A DNA stretch of 64,000 nt from Babylonia areolata (GCF_041734735.1 NC_134882.1:20824928-20888927); one strand, 5' to 3'; shown: positions 20,466 through 29,100, numbered from the stretch's first letter. Translations and numbers: made by a program. Notes: generated by a model not told the origin, from the sequence alone.

Positions 20466-23293
20466 ATTTTACTTATATATACGATTTATTCCCTTGATGT
20501 TTTTATTTATGTATTGTTGTACAATACCTTATGGTCTTAACGTGTGTGTGTGTGTGTGTGTGTGTGTTGTTGTTGTCTTCAGTTTAACGTCTTTCCACTT
20601 GAAGTGATATTAGACAGCGTGTGTGTGTGCGTGCGTGCGTGCGTGCGCGCATGTCATTTTTAGTAATCTATACCCTTTTTTTGTTGGATGTTTTCATTTG
20701 TTAATATTGTTGTGCAATACCCTATTGTCTTGACATGAGTATGTGTGTGTGTGTGGGAGTGGGTGTGGGGGGGGGGGGGTTAGTATATCATCAGCTATTG
20801 GGAATTCTTATTTGACTAGTTTTAATCTCTTCTTATGTTGCGCATGATTTTATGCCAGTGTTTACAATGAGCCTGTGATTGCACAACTTAATTTCCATGT
20901 GGATTAATAAAGTGTTTTTGATTGATTGATTGATTGAAACTAACGAACTGGAGACCAATAACGCTAACAAATTCTGACTAGATACTAGCCAAATTACTAG
21001 CAGAAAGATTAAGTAAAGTTATTAAGAAATTAGTAAATAATGACCAAGTAGGCTACATTCTGACTATAAGATACTAGCCAAACTACTAGCAGAAAGATTA
21101 AGTAAAGTTATTAAGAAATTAGTAAATAATGACCATTAAAAGTAGGAATATTGAAACGATTATTAGAACAATGTATGATGTAATTAATTACTTAAATCGG
21201 AATAATGGAACTGGGTATTTACTGGCAGTTGACTTCTGTAAAGCCTTTGACTCGATATCGAAGTGTTTTCTGTTGCATGCCTTTGAAACCTTTTGTTTTG
21301 GAGCTGACTTTCAAAAATGGGTATCTGTTTTAATGAATAATACAGTTAGTTCAATAAATCATGGCGGATGGGTGTCAGAGCCCTTCAGCATGTTATGCTG
21401 GATAAGACAAGGGTGTCCATTTCTCCACTAGCTTTTGTCTTGGCAGTCAAGTTACTAGCTGTTAAAATAAGGAATAGTTCTGTAAAGGGCATTAGGGCCC
21501 CCATCTTCTAATCAGATCCAAGATATTTATTTAAAGATAAAACAAATGGCTGATGATACAACCTTATTTCTAAAGAATAAAATTGCAGCCCTTAACAGAA
21601 TCATAAAAACTGCCACCAAGATTACCAGGGCTGATCTACCTTCTCTAGAAGACATATATTATAAGCGGCTACTCAAAAAAGCAAAATCTATCAGCCAGGA
21701 CAAATCACATCCAGCTTTTGGGATTTTTGAGATGCTACCCTCTGGTCGATGGTTCAGAAGTATAAGGACACCCCAAAGCAGTAAATGCCCTGTCTCTCGA
21801 ACAAATCCAGTGTGATAAATAGAATTGTGCAACCAACAACCATCTACCGAAAGATCTAGTCATCAGCCCCATCCACATGTAATATGCAGCTTCTGTTCAA
21901 ATGTGTGTGTGTGTGTGTGCAGTGCATGCATGTGTGAGTATGCACAAGTTTTTATATTGATATGCACCTGTATGTATCCTAATTTCTACTGTATTTGTGT
22001 TTGTGTATGATTTTCAATTTATGTTCGTATCTTGTTATGTACTATCCCCCCCCCCCCCCAATATTCCTTGTACCCCGTACACTTGGTAATAAAGACATTC
22101 TGTTCTGTTCTATTCTATATTCTAACTATTGACCACTGTTTCAGTGCATGCTGGCAGTATGATGGACAGTATATTCTAACTATTGACCACTTTTCCTGTG
22201 CATGCTGGCAGTATGATGGACAGTATATTCTAACCATAGACCACTTTTCCAATGCATGCTGGCAGTATGATGGAGTCAGCTGATGCTAACGAAGATTCTG
22301 ACGATGAGGCGGACTACACGAAAATGGACCAGGGCAACAAGAAGGGGCCTGTGGGACGCTGGGACTTTGACACTCAGGAGGAATACAGCAGCTACATGTC
22401 CAGCAGGGAGGCCCTGCCCAAGTAAGGCTGCACCACATGTGGGAACCCATAGCCTCCTAGTCATTGGCACACATGCATGCATGCACGCGCACATGCACCA
22501 CACACACACACCTCACACACAAATGTACACGTTACACACACAAACACACACACCTGCCTTTCTTTTAGATAAATTAGCATGTCTCACGCTTCCTTTAAAC
22601 TGAAAGCTGCTTTCGTTCTCTCTCTTACACAGGGCCATGCGTTAAAGCTTAACATGCATGTAAAGTCATTGACACAAACAAGTACATGGGAAACAATGTA
22701 CAACTTATTAGACATCTGCAGCACTGTATAGTTCTTTTATACCAAGTCTGTGTGTGTGTGTTTGTAAGTGTGTGTGTATGATCAGGTTTTCAGTTGTCAT
22801 TTCTCCACACACAGCCAAAGCAGCAGTATGGAGTCTAACTAAATTTTTCCATCACTAGAGATTACTGTATTGACACAACTATGCATATTCTTTCTCATAA
22901 ACTTATCTGAGAATGACATGTTTGCTGTATAAAATCATTCACTTTAAAGGTGGCAGAACTGTAAGCACAAAGATCGGTTTAATTCAGTCACATTAGGTTT
23001 ACTTTTTCACTCACAGCTTTACTAAGTGTCAGAAAACAGTTCATCAGTGAGTCCCCTGCCAGTAACTGTGTTCTGAAGTAATCTTCTAGCACCAGTTAAG
23101 TTCTGTGGTGATGTTGATCAACAGAGCCGCATTCCAGTACGGCGTCAAAATGTCAGACGGGCGAAAGACTCGGCGTGCAGCACCGAAAGATGAGAAGGCC
23201 AAGCTGGATCGAGAACTGCAGCAGATCAACCGGATCATTGAGAAACGCAAAGCACCAGTTGGTGAAAGCTCCTCCAAGAAGGCCAAATACTGA
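3692..23293 (+). CDS. IK: IK / protein RED, C-terminal ten coding exons (5' part outside window)
   Basis: RED is a nuclear spliceosomal B-complex protein that works with SMU1. The predicted exons are 3692-3738, 5918-6081, 9204-9315, 14982-15036, 16497-16746, 17663-17731, 18266-18297, 18943-19026, 22266-22421 and 23125-23293 (TGA). All joins preserve phase and give 378 residues. I matched it from memory of vertebrate RED (about 557 aa): EDPEEKIQFKTKLGRNIYR, NELFLPKRMAYAVDLEDEY, LTTNDIVINKLTQILSYLRQ, the RD/RE dipeptide tract (exon 16497-16746), SYFEKP, SYAECYP, YTKMDQGNKKGPVGRWDFDT, AAFQYGVKMSDGRKTRR and a lysine-rich end. About 180 N-terminal residues are missing because they lie before base 1. 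Introns are GT-AG except the one starting at 17732, which is GC-AG. One exon is only 32 nt. Four junctions carry tandem copies of the splice site. Exon edges were set by eye. Confidence 0.93.
3739..5352 (+). repeat. Minisatellite made of the exon-end plus 5' splice site (donor array)
   Basis: The array mixes two units: GACGAAGCTTGGTAAGTATT (20 bp) and a 28 bp version that adds CTGTTTTGTT. The first 11 bases equal the end of the preceding IK exon, and each unit carries G|GTAAGT. By hand I count 59 GTAAGT including the genuine donor, plus variants (GTAAGG, GTGAGT, GTAAAT, GATAAG). Some units read CTTAGTAAGT. The array ends abruptly at GACGAAGCTTTCC near 5352. Reading through the true donor gives Gly-Lys-Tyr-stop in the first unit, so use of a downstream copy would truncate RED. 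Open frames on the - strand here are repeat artefacts. Confidence 0.95.
5353..5917. other. IK intron remainder
   Basis: Unique-looking AT-rich sequence with no recognised element. It ends in TTCTTGTTGCTTGCAG, the acceptor of the exon at 5918. Confidence 0.6.
6082..9203. other. IK intron rich in CA/TG microsatellites
   Basis: Donor GTGGGT at 6082, acceptor TTGTTGACAG before 9204. Bases 6190-6990 show no recognised feature. Alternating (CA)n/(CG)n and CT-rich blocks lie at about 7015-7100, 7424-7450, 7637-7682, 7830-7873 and 8363-8438. Between 7470 and 8060 similar motif sets recur (CA tract, then CTCTCTCT, then GAATTGAA/GAGTTG), suggesting a degenerate longer repeat. Open frames here are microsatellite translations. 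Confidence 0.7.
8455..8815 (+). repeat. Non-autonomous or LINE 3'-end fragment with (TTG)n tail
   Basis: The segment ends in GCAAAGCATTTTGAGCTGG, GCATTATATAAATATAC and TTGTTGTTG, the stem-and-short-repeat style of 3' end seen on L2/CR1-group LINEs and their SINE partners. Before it is a GC-rich piece of short inverted motifs (GGGCTTTGCCCCCAGACC, GGCGTTGCCCC, about 8620-8710). No coding remnant was seen. Confidence 0.4.
9609..9800 (+). repeat. Fragment of the inverted-terminus repeat family seen at 55936-57840
   Basis: GAGGCAAGGCCTTCAAGACT followed by CACTTAT matches the terminus of the 1.6-1.9 kb repeat described at 24481 and 56215. The following bases share only short stretches (such as GTGTTCTGTATT). 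It is either a truncated relative or a shared terminus. Confidence 0.45.
9800..10690. other. IK intron, no feature beyond a CA microsatellite
   Basis: AT-rich sequence without a recognised element apart from an interrupted CA tract at about 10455-10555. Confidence 0.5.
10720..10945 (+). repeat. Minisatellite, 29 bp unit, about 8 copies
   Basis: The unit AGGAATTCCTTCAGTTATAA plus CCATGTGCC repeats with a 29 bp period (starts at 10744, 10773, 10802 and so on), with ATG/ACG variation. It sits in an IK intron, not at an exon edge, and contains a CCTTCAG acceptor-like motif. Confidence 0.9.
11275..11319. repeat. (TA)n microsatellite
   Basis: Uninterrupted TA repeat; directly followed by TGTCACGACC, the possible start of the block 11318-14835. 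Confidence 0.9.
12130..12880 (+). repeat. Diverged direct duplication of about 380 bp
   Basis: The halves beginning near 12140 (TTTAACTAGCAAAATGAGGA) and 12530 (TTGAACTAGCACAATCAGGA) keep the same order of motifs: ATTTCGGAGGTCC, AACTCAGTCAGT, TAGGTCACTCAG, ATTCTCATGCA and TTCAGATT. Differences are frequent. The short phrase GATTTCGGAGGTCCGGCGAT is itself repeated inside the first half. Confidence 0.65.
13262..14360 (+). repeat. Minisatellite, about 37-38 bp unit, close to 30 copies
   Basis: The unit is GGGGTGAAGACCCAGGACTC plus CAGTCACGAGACAGGAG, with variants (CGCC/ATC, GGG/GAG) shared in runs, which points to higher-order duplication. It remains open in several frames, giving long spurious ORFs on both strands. 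It lies in the IK intron before the exon at 14982. Confidence 0.93.
14982..15036 (+). CDS. IK: IK exon (55 nt) whose 3' end is amplified downstream
   Basis: Acceptor TGTCAACAG, donor GTATGT. It encodes (G)KLKEEDKPRDKGAPLED and two bases of the next codon. It links the KLKKKDKGKLEE-like region to the IFEDIGDYVPS-like region of RED. The stretch from GAGATAAAGGAGCACCACTG to the donor recurs six times downstream. Confidence 0.88.
15037..15645 (+). repeat. 94 bp tandem array containing exon 3' end and donor (7 donors in all)
   Basis: GGACAG|GTATGT occurs at 15037 (genuine), 15138, 15232, 15326, 15420, 15514 and 15608. The first spacing is 101 bp and the others are 94 bp. Each unit contains GATAAAGAAGCACCACTGGA from the exon, the donor, ATGAAGGTAACACTTAGGTG, a T-run and CCCTAACCCTAACCC (telomere-like). 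Read-through of the true donor meets TGA after three codons. The motif CCCAAG before GATAAA could act as a weak acceptor, making each unit a potential short pseudoexon. Confidence 0.95.
15646..16082. other. IK intron, no feature recognised, ends in a C-run
   Basis: Unremarkable sequence with a (C)n tract at about 16064-16081. Confidence 0.5.
16090..16316 (+). repeat. Minisatellite, 38 bp unit, 6 copies
   Basis: The unit CCCATGCTTGTTCTCTAAAT plus GAAAATGAGTTCTTAAAA repeats with few changes. It lies about 180 bp upstream of the exon at 16497 but does not include exon sequence. Confidence 0.9.
16497..16746 (+). CDS. IK: IK exon encoding the RD/RE dipeptide tract
   Basis: Acceptor CCTGTCCAG, donor GTGAGG. 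It encodes SIYGEIGEYLPS, then about 60 residues of alternating Arg-Asp/Arg-Glu/Lys-Asp that give RED its name, then SYFEKPAEE. The tract is low-complexity, so its length is expected to vary between species. Confidence 0.93.
16797..17340 (+). repeat. Minisatellite starting 50 bp after an IK donor, about 34-47 bp unit
   Basis: The unit GAATGAAGCATTGTAGAGGA plus GTGTATAGCTGTGT, with an optional ACCTAGC insert, is present about 14 times. Unlike the arrays at 3739 and 15037 it does not copy the exon end. Long - strand ORFs here are artefacts. Confidence 0.9.
17663..17731 (+). CDS. IK: IK exon followed by a GC donor
   Basis: Acceptor CCTTTCAG; encodes DEEKDKPSQSAKDLVRSIND and KFK, matching KELIKSINEKF of vertebrate RED. 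The exon ends TTCAAG and the intron starts GCAAGT. The nearest GT, 4 bases on, would shift frame and stop in the next exon, so a GC-AG intron is required. Confidence 0.85.
18266..18297 (+). CDS. IK: IK micro-exon, 32 nt
   Basis: Acceptor TTTTATTCCAG, donor GTAAGT. It encodes GYAELEEEHK and joins in phase to LTAKIEEDRIKK. A similar short linker lies between the SINEKF and SYAECYP regions of RED. Confidence 0.75.
18851..18942 (+). repeat. Three 31 bp units covering a pyrimidine tract and AG before an IK exon
   Basis: GTAATGGGATGTGTCTTTTT followed by GTAGCAG starts at 18851, 18882 and 18913. The last unit ends CTGGTGACAG and is the acceptor of the exon at 18943. The two upstream units end in GTAGCAG|T, which are acceptor-like. 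Confidence 0.85.
18943..19026 (+). CDS. IK: IK exon encoding LTAKIEEDRIKK...SYAECYPG
   Basis: 84 nt, donor GTGAGT. The SYAECYP motif is highly conserved in RED, and a lysine-rich helix precedes it. The glycine codon is split with the exon at 22266. Confidence 0.9.
19206..19887 (+). mobile_element. Tx1/L1-like LINE, RT part, left piece
   Basis: The translation shows GAYVRAQIKWIEEGEK, then in shifted frames NLEKARGKKKVI, LKKMKNGSAPGSDGLTIEFL, KFFWNKIGTALVKSFNESF and GIITLLHKG, the thumb-finger region of an L1/Tx1-type reverse transcriptase. A frame change near 19430 shows it is dead. The sequence stops at LLHKGNKLD where another LINE is inserted, and resumes at about 20938. Confidence 0.75.
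19888..20937 (+). mobile_element. Truncated LINE inserted into the Tx1/L1-like LINE
   Basis: Only the C-terminal RT tail remains: LEKVIRKAGGVVGIRQ, RLITILTDERHPQDD and RTSRYINSFIPTAIRAHNQ, stopping near 20156. A GT-rich 3' UTR follows, then a tail of GATT/TTGA repeats at about 20918-20937. TTGATTGA occurs at both borders and may be the target duplication. The host reading resumes directly after it with ELTNWRPITLTNSDY. Confidence 0.7.
20938..21580 (+). mobile_element. Tx1/L1-like LINE, RT part, right piece
   Basis: It continues the left piece: NWRPITLTNSDYKILAKLL, KVIKKLVNNDQVGY, GYLLAVDFCKAFDSISK, VSEPFSM.. IRQGCPFSPLAF, and finally QMADDTTLFLKN (catalytic ADD). An 88-90 bp stretch (ATACTAGCCAAATTACTAGC to AAATAATGACCA) is duplicated in tandem at about 20983-21133. 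The copy is interrupted again right after the ADD motif. Confidence 0.75.
21581..22115 (+). mobile_element. Second truncated LINE inserted after the ADD motif
   Basis: It encodes only an RT tail: LNRIIKTATKITRADLPSLE, DIYYKRLLKKAKSISQDKSH, and LPSGRWFRSIRT. The motifs are like those of the insert at 19888 (D..HP....LPSGR.R), so both belong to one broad family. The 3' end has GGTAATAAAGACATTCTG and a TTCTGTTCTATTCTA tail that runs up to the 54 bp repeats. Confidence 0.65.
22116..22265 (+). repeat. Three 54 bp units copying a complete 3' splice site
   Basis: TATTCTAACTATTGACCACT, then a short pyrimidine stretch, then GCATGCTGGCAG|TATGATGGA, recurs with acceptor ends at 22157, 22211 and 22265. 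Only the last is followed by the real exon (TATGATGGAGTCAG). Each unit includes a TTCTAAC branch-point-like motif, the AG, and the first nine exon bases. An upstream acceptor would add Met-Met-Asp-Ser-Ile-Phe-stop. Confidence 0.93.
22266..22421 (+). CDS. IK: IK exon encoding YTKMDQGNKKGPVGRWDFDT
   Basis: 156 nt, acceptor GCTGGCAG, donor GTAAGG. It encodes MMESADANEDSDDEADY and then the most conserved block of RED. It ends in EALPK, with the Lys codon split. Confidence 0.93.
23125..23293 (+). CDS. IK: IK last coding exon
   Basis: Acceptor TTGATCAACAG. It encodes AAFQYGVKMSDGRKTRRA, a basic helix (KLDRELQQINRIIEKRK) and a C-terminus KKAKY-stop, closely parallel to RPKY of vertebrate RED. Confidence 0.93.
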
Positions 23294-24000
23294 CTTCACG
23301 AGGAAGGAAAAGGCCTCTTCTATTTAGTGTATTTTATTGGACTTGTTTGAAAGTCTACTTCTAAGCTAATTGTGAAATGTGACCAGATTATTAGAAGGAT
23401 GATGTCATTGGTTATTTGATGTAGTTTTTCATGTGGGCAGTGATGAATAACAGTAAGTTTAAAGTGACAATGTGCTTTGTTCAGTTTGGAACAGTCATAA
23501 GTCCACAGCCTTATAGGGTTCGCTGGCTGGTAAACAACAAAACTGAAACGTACAGTTCATTTTTTCAATACTGATGTATGTTTTTGTCTGTTGTTTTGTT
23601 ATATTTCTCTTTGTTTTGGTAAAGACTTCCTGGTTTATAACTGATTTTTGTGTGTCTAAAGTTAGAATTTAAAAATTATCTTTGTGTCAGATATACCCTC
23701 CTCTTTTTTCTAAGAGTCAGTGGGGTGGCATATTGAAGAAGTGTTTAGCAGAAGTGTTTAGCAGAAATCTGCAGGTCTTGGCTCTCTCTGCAAATGGTTT
23801 TCCTGTCCATTCAGCAGTCAGTCCATTATTATTTCTGTCCTCCTCTCCAACACCCTTCTTCAACCAATTATTTCAGCAAGGCTGTTGGATCTTACATGAA
23901 ATATGACATACTGCAATTTTTATTGGATTCATGTTTGTGTCAACTACATGTGTATCACAGACTGAAATTAAGTCTTGCTATTAAAAAAAAAAAATAAATA
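23294..24000 (+). other. Probable IK 3' UTR
   Basis: No competing coding signal. An A-rich stretch with AATAAA lies at about 23983-24000 and is the first clear candidate polyadenylation signal. The true cleavage site cannot be set from sequence alone. Confidence 0.45.
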
Positions 24001-24344
24001 GATAAATTTCATTGTTGTGCGGCCGGTTGTGGTGGGTGAATGGAAAACAATCACTGCAGTTTAGACTGGACTCAAATTTTAAAGCATTATCAGAGTTAAC
24101 TCAAATGGAAATCTGTGTCCTGGCTTAATTATCTTTTCAAATGCTAAAATTTGACTTGTTTAATGTATCATGTTCAAGCTGTACAATCCCCCCATTCCCC
24201 CCAAAACAAAAAACAGGTCATCAGTACACTTCCAGCCAGAGTTAACAGGCTATATACTTCCTTCAAAATTAAAGATCTCAACAGCAAAGTCTTCCATTAT
24301 TGAAACACTGTAAAATCCAGCTTGTACCTGTTGGTGATAGGAAA

Positions 24345-24460
24345 CTAGGGAGAGCTGGACAGTAGAAGGTCTTCAGAGAAGAAGCCCCCCTCAGTCAAGT
24401 GTTTCGGCCCTTAGCTCCTCACACTCTGAGGGGACCAGGCCGCACCCAGGTCATGACTCC
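24345..24460 (-). repeat. Inverted copy of the dispersed repeat at 2690-2795
   Basis: GAGAGCTGGACAGTAGAAGG, CCTCAGTCAAGTGTTTCGGC and CAGGCCGCACCCAGGTCATG are the reverse complement of the 2690-2795 block with a few substitutions. Confidence 0.6.
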
Positions 24461-24480
24461 TGGATGTCCTTGTAGTGCCA

Positions 24481-26117
24481 CATTTTTGACTGACTTGTGT
24501 AAACAAAGTCAGTCTGTGTTTTAACCCGGTGTTCGGTTGTCTCTGTGTGTGTGTGTGTGTGTGTGTCCATGGTAAACTTTAATATTGACATTTTCTCTGC
24601 AAATACTTTGTCAGTTGACACCAAATTAGGCATAAAAATAGGAAAAATTCAGTTCTTTCCAGTCATCTTGTTTAAAACAATATTGCACCTCTGGGATGGG
24701 CACAAAAAAATAATAAAGGAAGCCTAATTATATGCAAACTGCATTTACTGTTATATTTATATTTTTTGTATTCTCTAAACTTGGCACTTTGATCTGATAT
24801 TCTGACACAACAACAAGAGCAGTCATTATTATCATTTTTTGTTCAAACAGGAACTTCTTTTGCTAAGCATGGAAGTTTTATTTATTTGCAAACGTTTTGG
24901 TGCAGTTAGTAAAAAAGGGAAATTACTCTGTAATTAATGCTAGGGGACTTAATTTGCTTTAAACTGATCTTTCTCATCTTAAACATTACATTTTGAAATT
25001 ATACTCAATACATAAAAAGCTTGTGTGTTTTGCTCTCAGTGTACAGGGCTTTCACTATGTTCATTCGCCCAAGTGGTCTTTTTCGGAAAATACTAAAATC
25101 AATACGACGAGTGGACTTTACAGATCTGTTGGCTGAGCCCTGAAGGTCATGGGCAAAAATCAGTTGTGTACACATATTTATACACATTCAAAGCGCGTGC
25201 TCATATTCTTCGCGAATGCGAACGACGCCATTTTGTTTCAAGTTGTTGACCTGCCCGTTCAATCCTATATTCAATGGACAATACACAACAATAACATGTG
25301 ATGGAAAGTTGGAGGAGACTGTTAAATATTTATTCAGAGAAAGATTTGTGAATGCCTCATCACTTAATGGATTATGCCCCAAACTGCCATAAAAATATCC
25401 ACAGAATCAGTCAGAATTCACAGTTAAAAATTGTAAACCATGCGAGTTAATACCCTTGAACTGATCACGATGAAACGAAAAAATTTCCAGTCTTGACTTT
25501 TCTCAAAATGAAGTCCTTTTCATTTCTTACGACGTTTAGAAGTACTTGTACTTGGCTCTACATGTTATTAGTTTAACAAAATATTAAATTTTCATATCAA
25601 CTTTAAAACTATAAAACTAGAATGAACATAAAAGAGAAATTGAATCGACCATGTCGTACTACATTCCCGGCGGGTGTAACTTAACTTGTACATCTATCTA
25701 GATCTAGTGAAAACGGCTAAATGTTGCAGTGTGATTGCGGCGATAGCCATTAAAAAGAATTTTTTATTGCCCTTAAAGATTTTTTGAATGCCCAAGATAC
25801 ACCAGAATAATATGATTCAAACGGCGTTCTCACTGCAAATACCGCAATTGATTTATCGCCCTTTAAAAAAGTATGTTCAGATGTTAAATTTTAGAACGCC
25901 AGTTAAGGAGCCACGATAGTATAATGGATAAGGCAGTTTCTTCTCACCCAAATACGCGGGGTTCAAATCTGGTTAGGACTTTTTTAAATTTTATTTTTTA
26001 ATTATTTTTTTTAAACGCGAAGCTTTATAATAACAAATACAGAACACATTTTAACGATTAGATTTTTTTTTTTTTTTTTTAGTGTATCACAAGTGAGTCT
26101 TGAAGGCCTTGCCTCTC
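24481..26117 (+). repeat. 1.6 kb repeat, copy 1 (inverted GACTCACTTGTG-type ends, internal tRNA-like segment)
   Basis: It aligns almost end to end with 56215-57840, about 95% identical by eye. It starts CATTTTTGACTGACTTGTG and ends CACAAGTGAGTCTTGAAGGC, so the ends are inverted over about 12 bases. It has no coding capacity. Internal marks include a TG tract, paired conserved blocks and a tRNA-like module near 25909-25981 followed by T-runs. It looks like a non-autonomous DNA transposon or composite element. Confidence 0.8.
25909..25981 (+). repeat. tRNA-like module inside the 1.6 kb repeat
   Basis: AGCCACGATAGTATAATGGA has A-box character and GCGGGGTTCAAATCTGG B-box character, about 45 bases apart, followed by T-runs. 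The presumed acceptor-stem ends do not pair, so this is a tRNA-derived relic and not a tRNA gene. The other copy is at 57637-57712. Confidence 0.6.
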
Positions 26118-29100
26118 GTCTTTTTTTTTCCTGGTCCTCAGCAGGTTCTTCTTCTCCTTCTGCGTTCATGGGCTGCAACACCCACGTTCACTTGTATATA
26201 CACGAGTGGGCTTTTACGTGTATGACCATTTTTACCCCGCCATGTAGGCAGCCATACTCCGCTTTTGGGAGTGTGCATGCTGGGTATGTTCTTGTTTCCA
26301 TAACCCACCGAACGCTGACATGGATTACAGGATCTTTAACGTGCGTATTTGATCTTCTGCTTGCATATACACACGCAGGGGGTTCAGGCACTAGCAGGTC
26401 TGCACATATGTTGACCTGGGAGAATCGTAAAAATCTCCACCCTTTACCCACCAGGTGCCGTCACCGTGATTCGAACCCGGGACCCTCAGATTGAAAGTCC
26501 AACACTTTAACCACTCAGCTATTGTGCCTGTCCCCTCAGCAGGTTCAAACCCAAACCTCCAGGGTGGACACCACTTCAGGACTGAGTCACCTTTTCTGGC
26601 AGGTGTTTTAACCACTGAGCCATCATACGCCTAGTTTGAGTAGGGAAATTTAATCCTTATGAAGTTTACTTTCATTCCTCCTTGACCAGATCCAGCTGGA
26701 ACTCTTTTCTACTGCTTCTGCCATTGCCTTGAGAGCTCATGTCCTCTCTTTGCCAGAAATCGACAGCTGTTTCATGAGGCTGTAGGCAGATGCGCCAACA
26801 TACCCTCTTGCACCAATCTCTATGGCGAGGACTTTGGCTTGGAAGCCAGATTCTCTCAGGCTACTGGCTAGACTAGCATACTTCTCAGACTTGCAGATGT
26901 GGGCTTCCTCCATTCTGCTTTCGTATGGCACAGTGAGCTCAATCAGAATTGCTTGTTTCGTAGCCTTGGAGTGGAGTACTGTGTCGGGTCTCGTGCCGCT
27001 CTTTCTGATAACTTCTGGGTGATTCTTCCCTTCTGGTAGGTCAACTGTGCATTCCCAATCTTCAGCACCATCAAGCAGCCCACGTTTCTATGCTTTGGAA
27101 ACTTTGGATGCCATTCCTGCCAGACTTTATTGCCTTCTGCCGAGTGGAACTTAACTGGAACTTCTGGTGGGGTTGGTGCTCCTTGGACAGTGCTCACCAT
27201 GTGTAAACTCATGAGTGCTCATGTGTACCATCCTTGGCTCAACACCACTTTGCATGAGCTGAGGACATGTTCCACTGTTTGTTTGCCATGGCAGAGTGGG
27301 CACGCAGAGTCATCTGCTTTCCCCCATTTCATCCAGTTTGTATTCGAGGGAAGGTCATACACAGATTTTAAGATGAAGCTGATCCCAGCTGAGGCTTTTT
27401 TGGAGTGCATTTTCCCATGTTGTCCACTGCCCCTGCTGGACTGCCTTCTGGACTCTTTCATCATCCTCTTCCTTCTTGATCTCATGTATGATCATGTCTC
27501 TTTTTGCTTTCCCCCTTGCTTTGGACCACCATTCCATCTTTGTCAATCCCAGGCCTTGTCTGTTGGTTTGGGTGTGTCCTATTTTTTCCTTTATCTTAAC
27601 TCACTCAGTAAGGCCAGTCCTCTCTTCTCCTCTACACAGACCCCTCGGATGTCCAGTGGGTGTCTGAATGACTCAACCTTTAGCTTCCGTCATCAGAATT
27701 GTGGTATTCTTTGTCAACATTCACCTCTTCAGTATAAGAGCCTTCCGCTTGCAATATTTTGATGATGGTAATTGGGCTGAAATGCTGTTAACGTCGTCTC
27801 TTTCGCCGTTCATATGGAGAGAGTTAAGACTTTCTTTCGCTGCACTGACTGCCTCCCTGACTTTCCATTTTCTACCAATCTTCAGTGTGGGTTGGTTGGA
27901 TCTCACAATGCTGTCACCCTAGTCTTCGAGCATGCTGAGAAGTCTTGCCTTCCCTACCTTGTATTCTTCAACAAGGGATTTCAGAGGAAGCTTCAGCTTT
28001 GCTTGGTGATAGTAGAGTGCCACGTCAGTGAGACCAGGTGGGACACCAAGCCATATGAGTGTGTACTTTTTGATCTTTGCCTCAGTCAACTCGACTGTGC
28101 TACAGCTGATATATATATATCAGGAGAGGCCACAGGAGCTTTGGTATCAGCATGGACTGTAAGCATCATGGACTGTATTTGCCAGAAAGGCCTCACTGGT
28201 TTATGATATGCCGGCCTTCTGCTGTCTGCTTGGTTTCCTTTCCACTTTTTGTGTCTTTCAGGGACTCATCATACCATCTTCCAAGGCTCTTGACAGGTTC
28301 ATCTGACACTGTTGGAATGGTTTGGTTGGCTACAGTGAATGTGACTGTTTCAGCAACCGTTCCTTTACACAGTGAGAGGCTTCGTGATTTCTTTGGTTTG
28401 AAGTTCATCCTGGCTGAGTCAACTAGCTTGTTCACCCACTTCAGTATTTCACAGGTGTCATCCATCCTCTTTTGTTGAAAGGACTGTTCCATGAATACTT
28501 TCAAAGAAGGTATCCGGTATCCGTTACCAAGGTCGGCTTGATCCGTTCCCTTCCTTGAGGCCGTCAAGATCACATCCATTGCCAGCACGAACAAGATTGG
28601 AGAAATTGCACAGCCCATGGCTATGCCCACTTCCAGACTGATCCAATCCGTCATGTATTCCTTGGTGGTGAACCACATCGAGAAGCCATGGAAGTACTTC
28701 TTCAGCATTTCCCTGATGTTCGTTGGTACATAGTGCATCTCGAGAGCCAGTTGGATTACTCACGAGGAACTTACCTGTACGCATTTGCCAGATCCAGCCA
28801 TACCACGTCAAGGTTCTTTTTCTCTGCCTTTGCTCTTTGGATTGCATCTCAAATCATTGTGACATGTTCTACACAGCCAGGGTCTCCCGGGAAGCCACCT
28901 TTCTGGACTGACACGTCCAGGAACTATTTTCTGTGAGGTATTTTCAGTCTTGCAGCCATGACAGAGAATAAGATTTTTCCTTCGACATTCAGTAGCGATA
29001 TTGGCCTGAACTGGCTGATGGTACTTGAATTCTGCTCTTTTGGGATGTACCCACCATCAGCTATCATCCACTGGTCGCTGATCTTCAGGTTCCTCCATGC

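Noticed and set aside
25909-25981. A functional tRNA gene
   Set aside because: A- and B-box motifs are present but the acceptor stem does not pair and the copy sits in a dispersed repeat.
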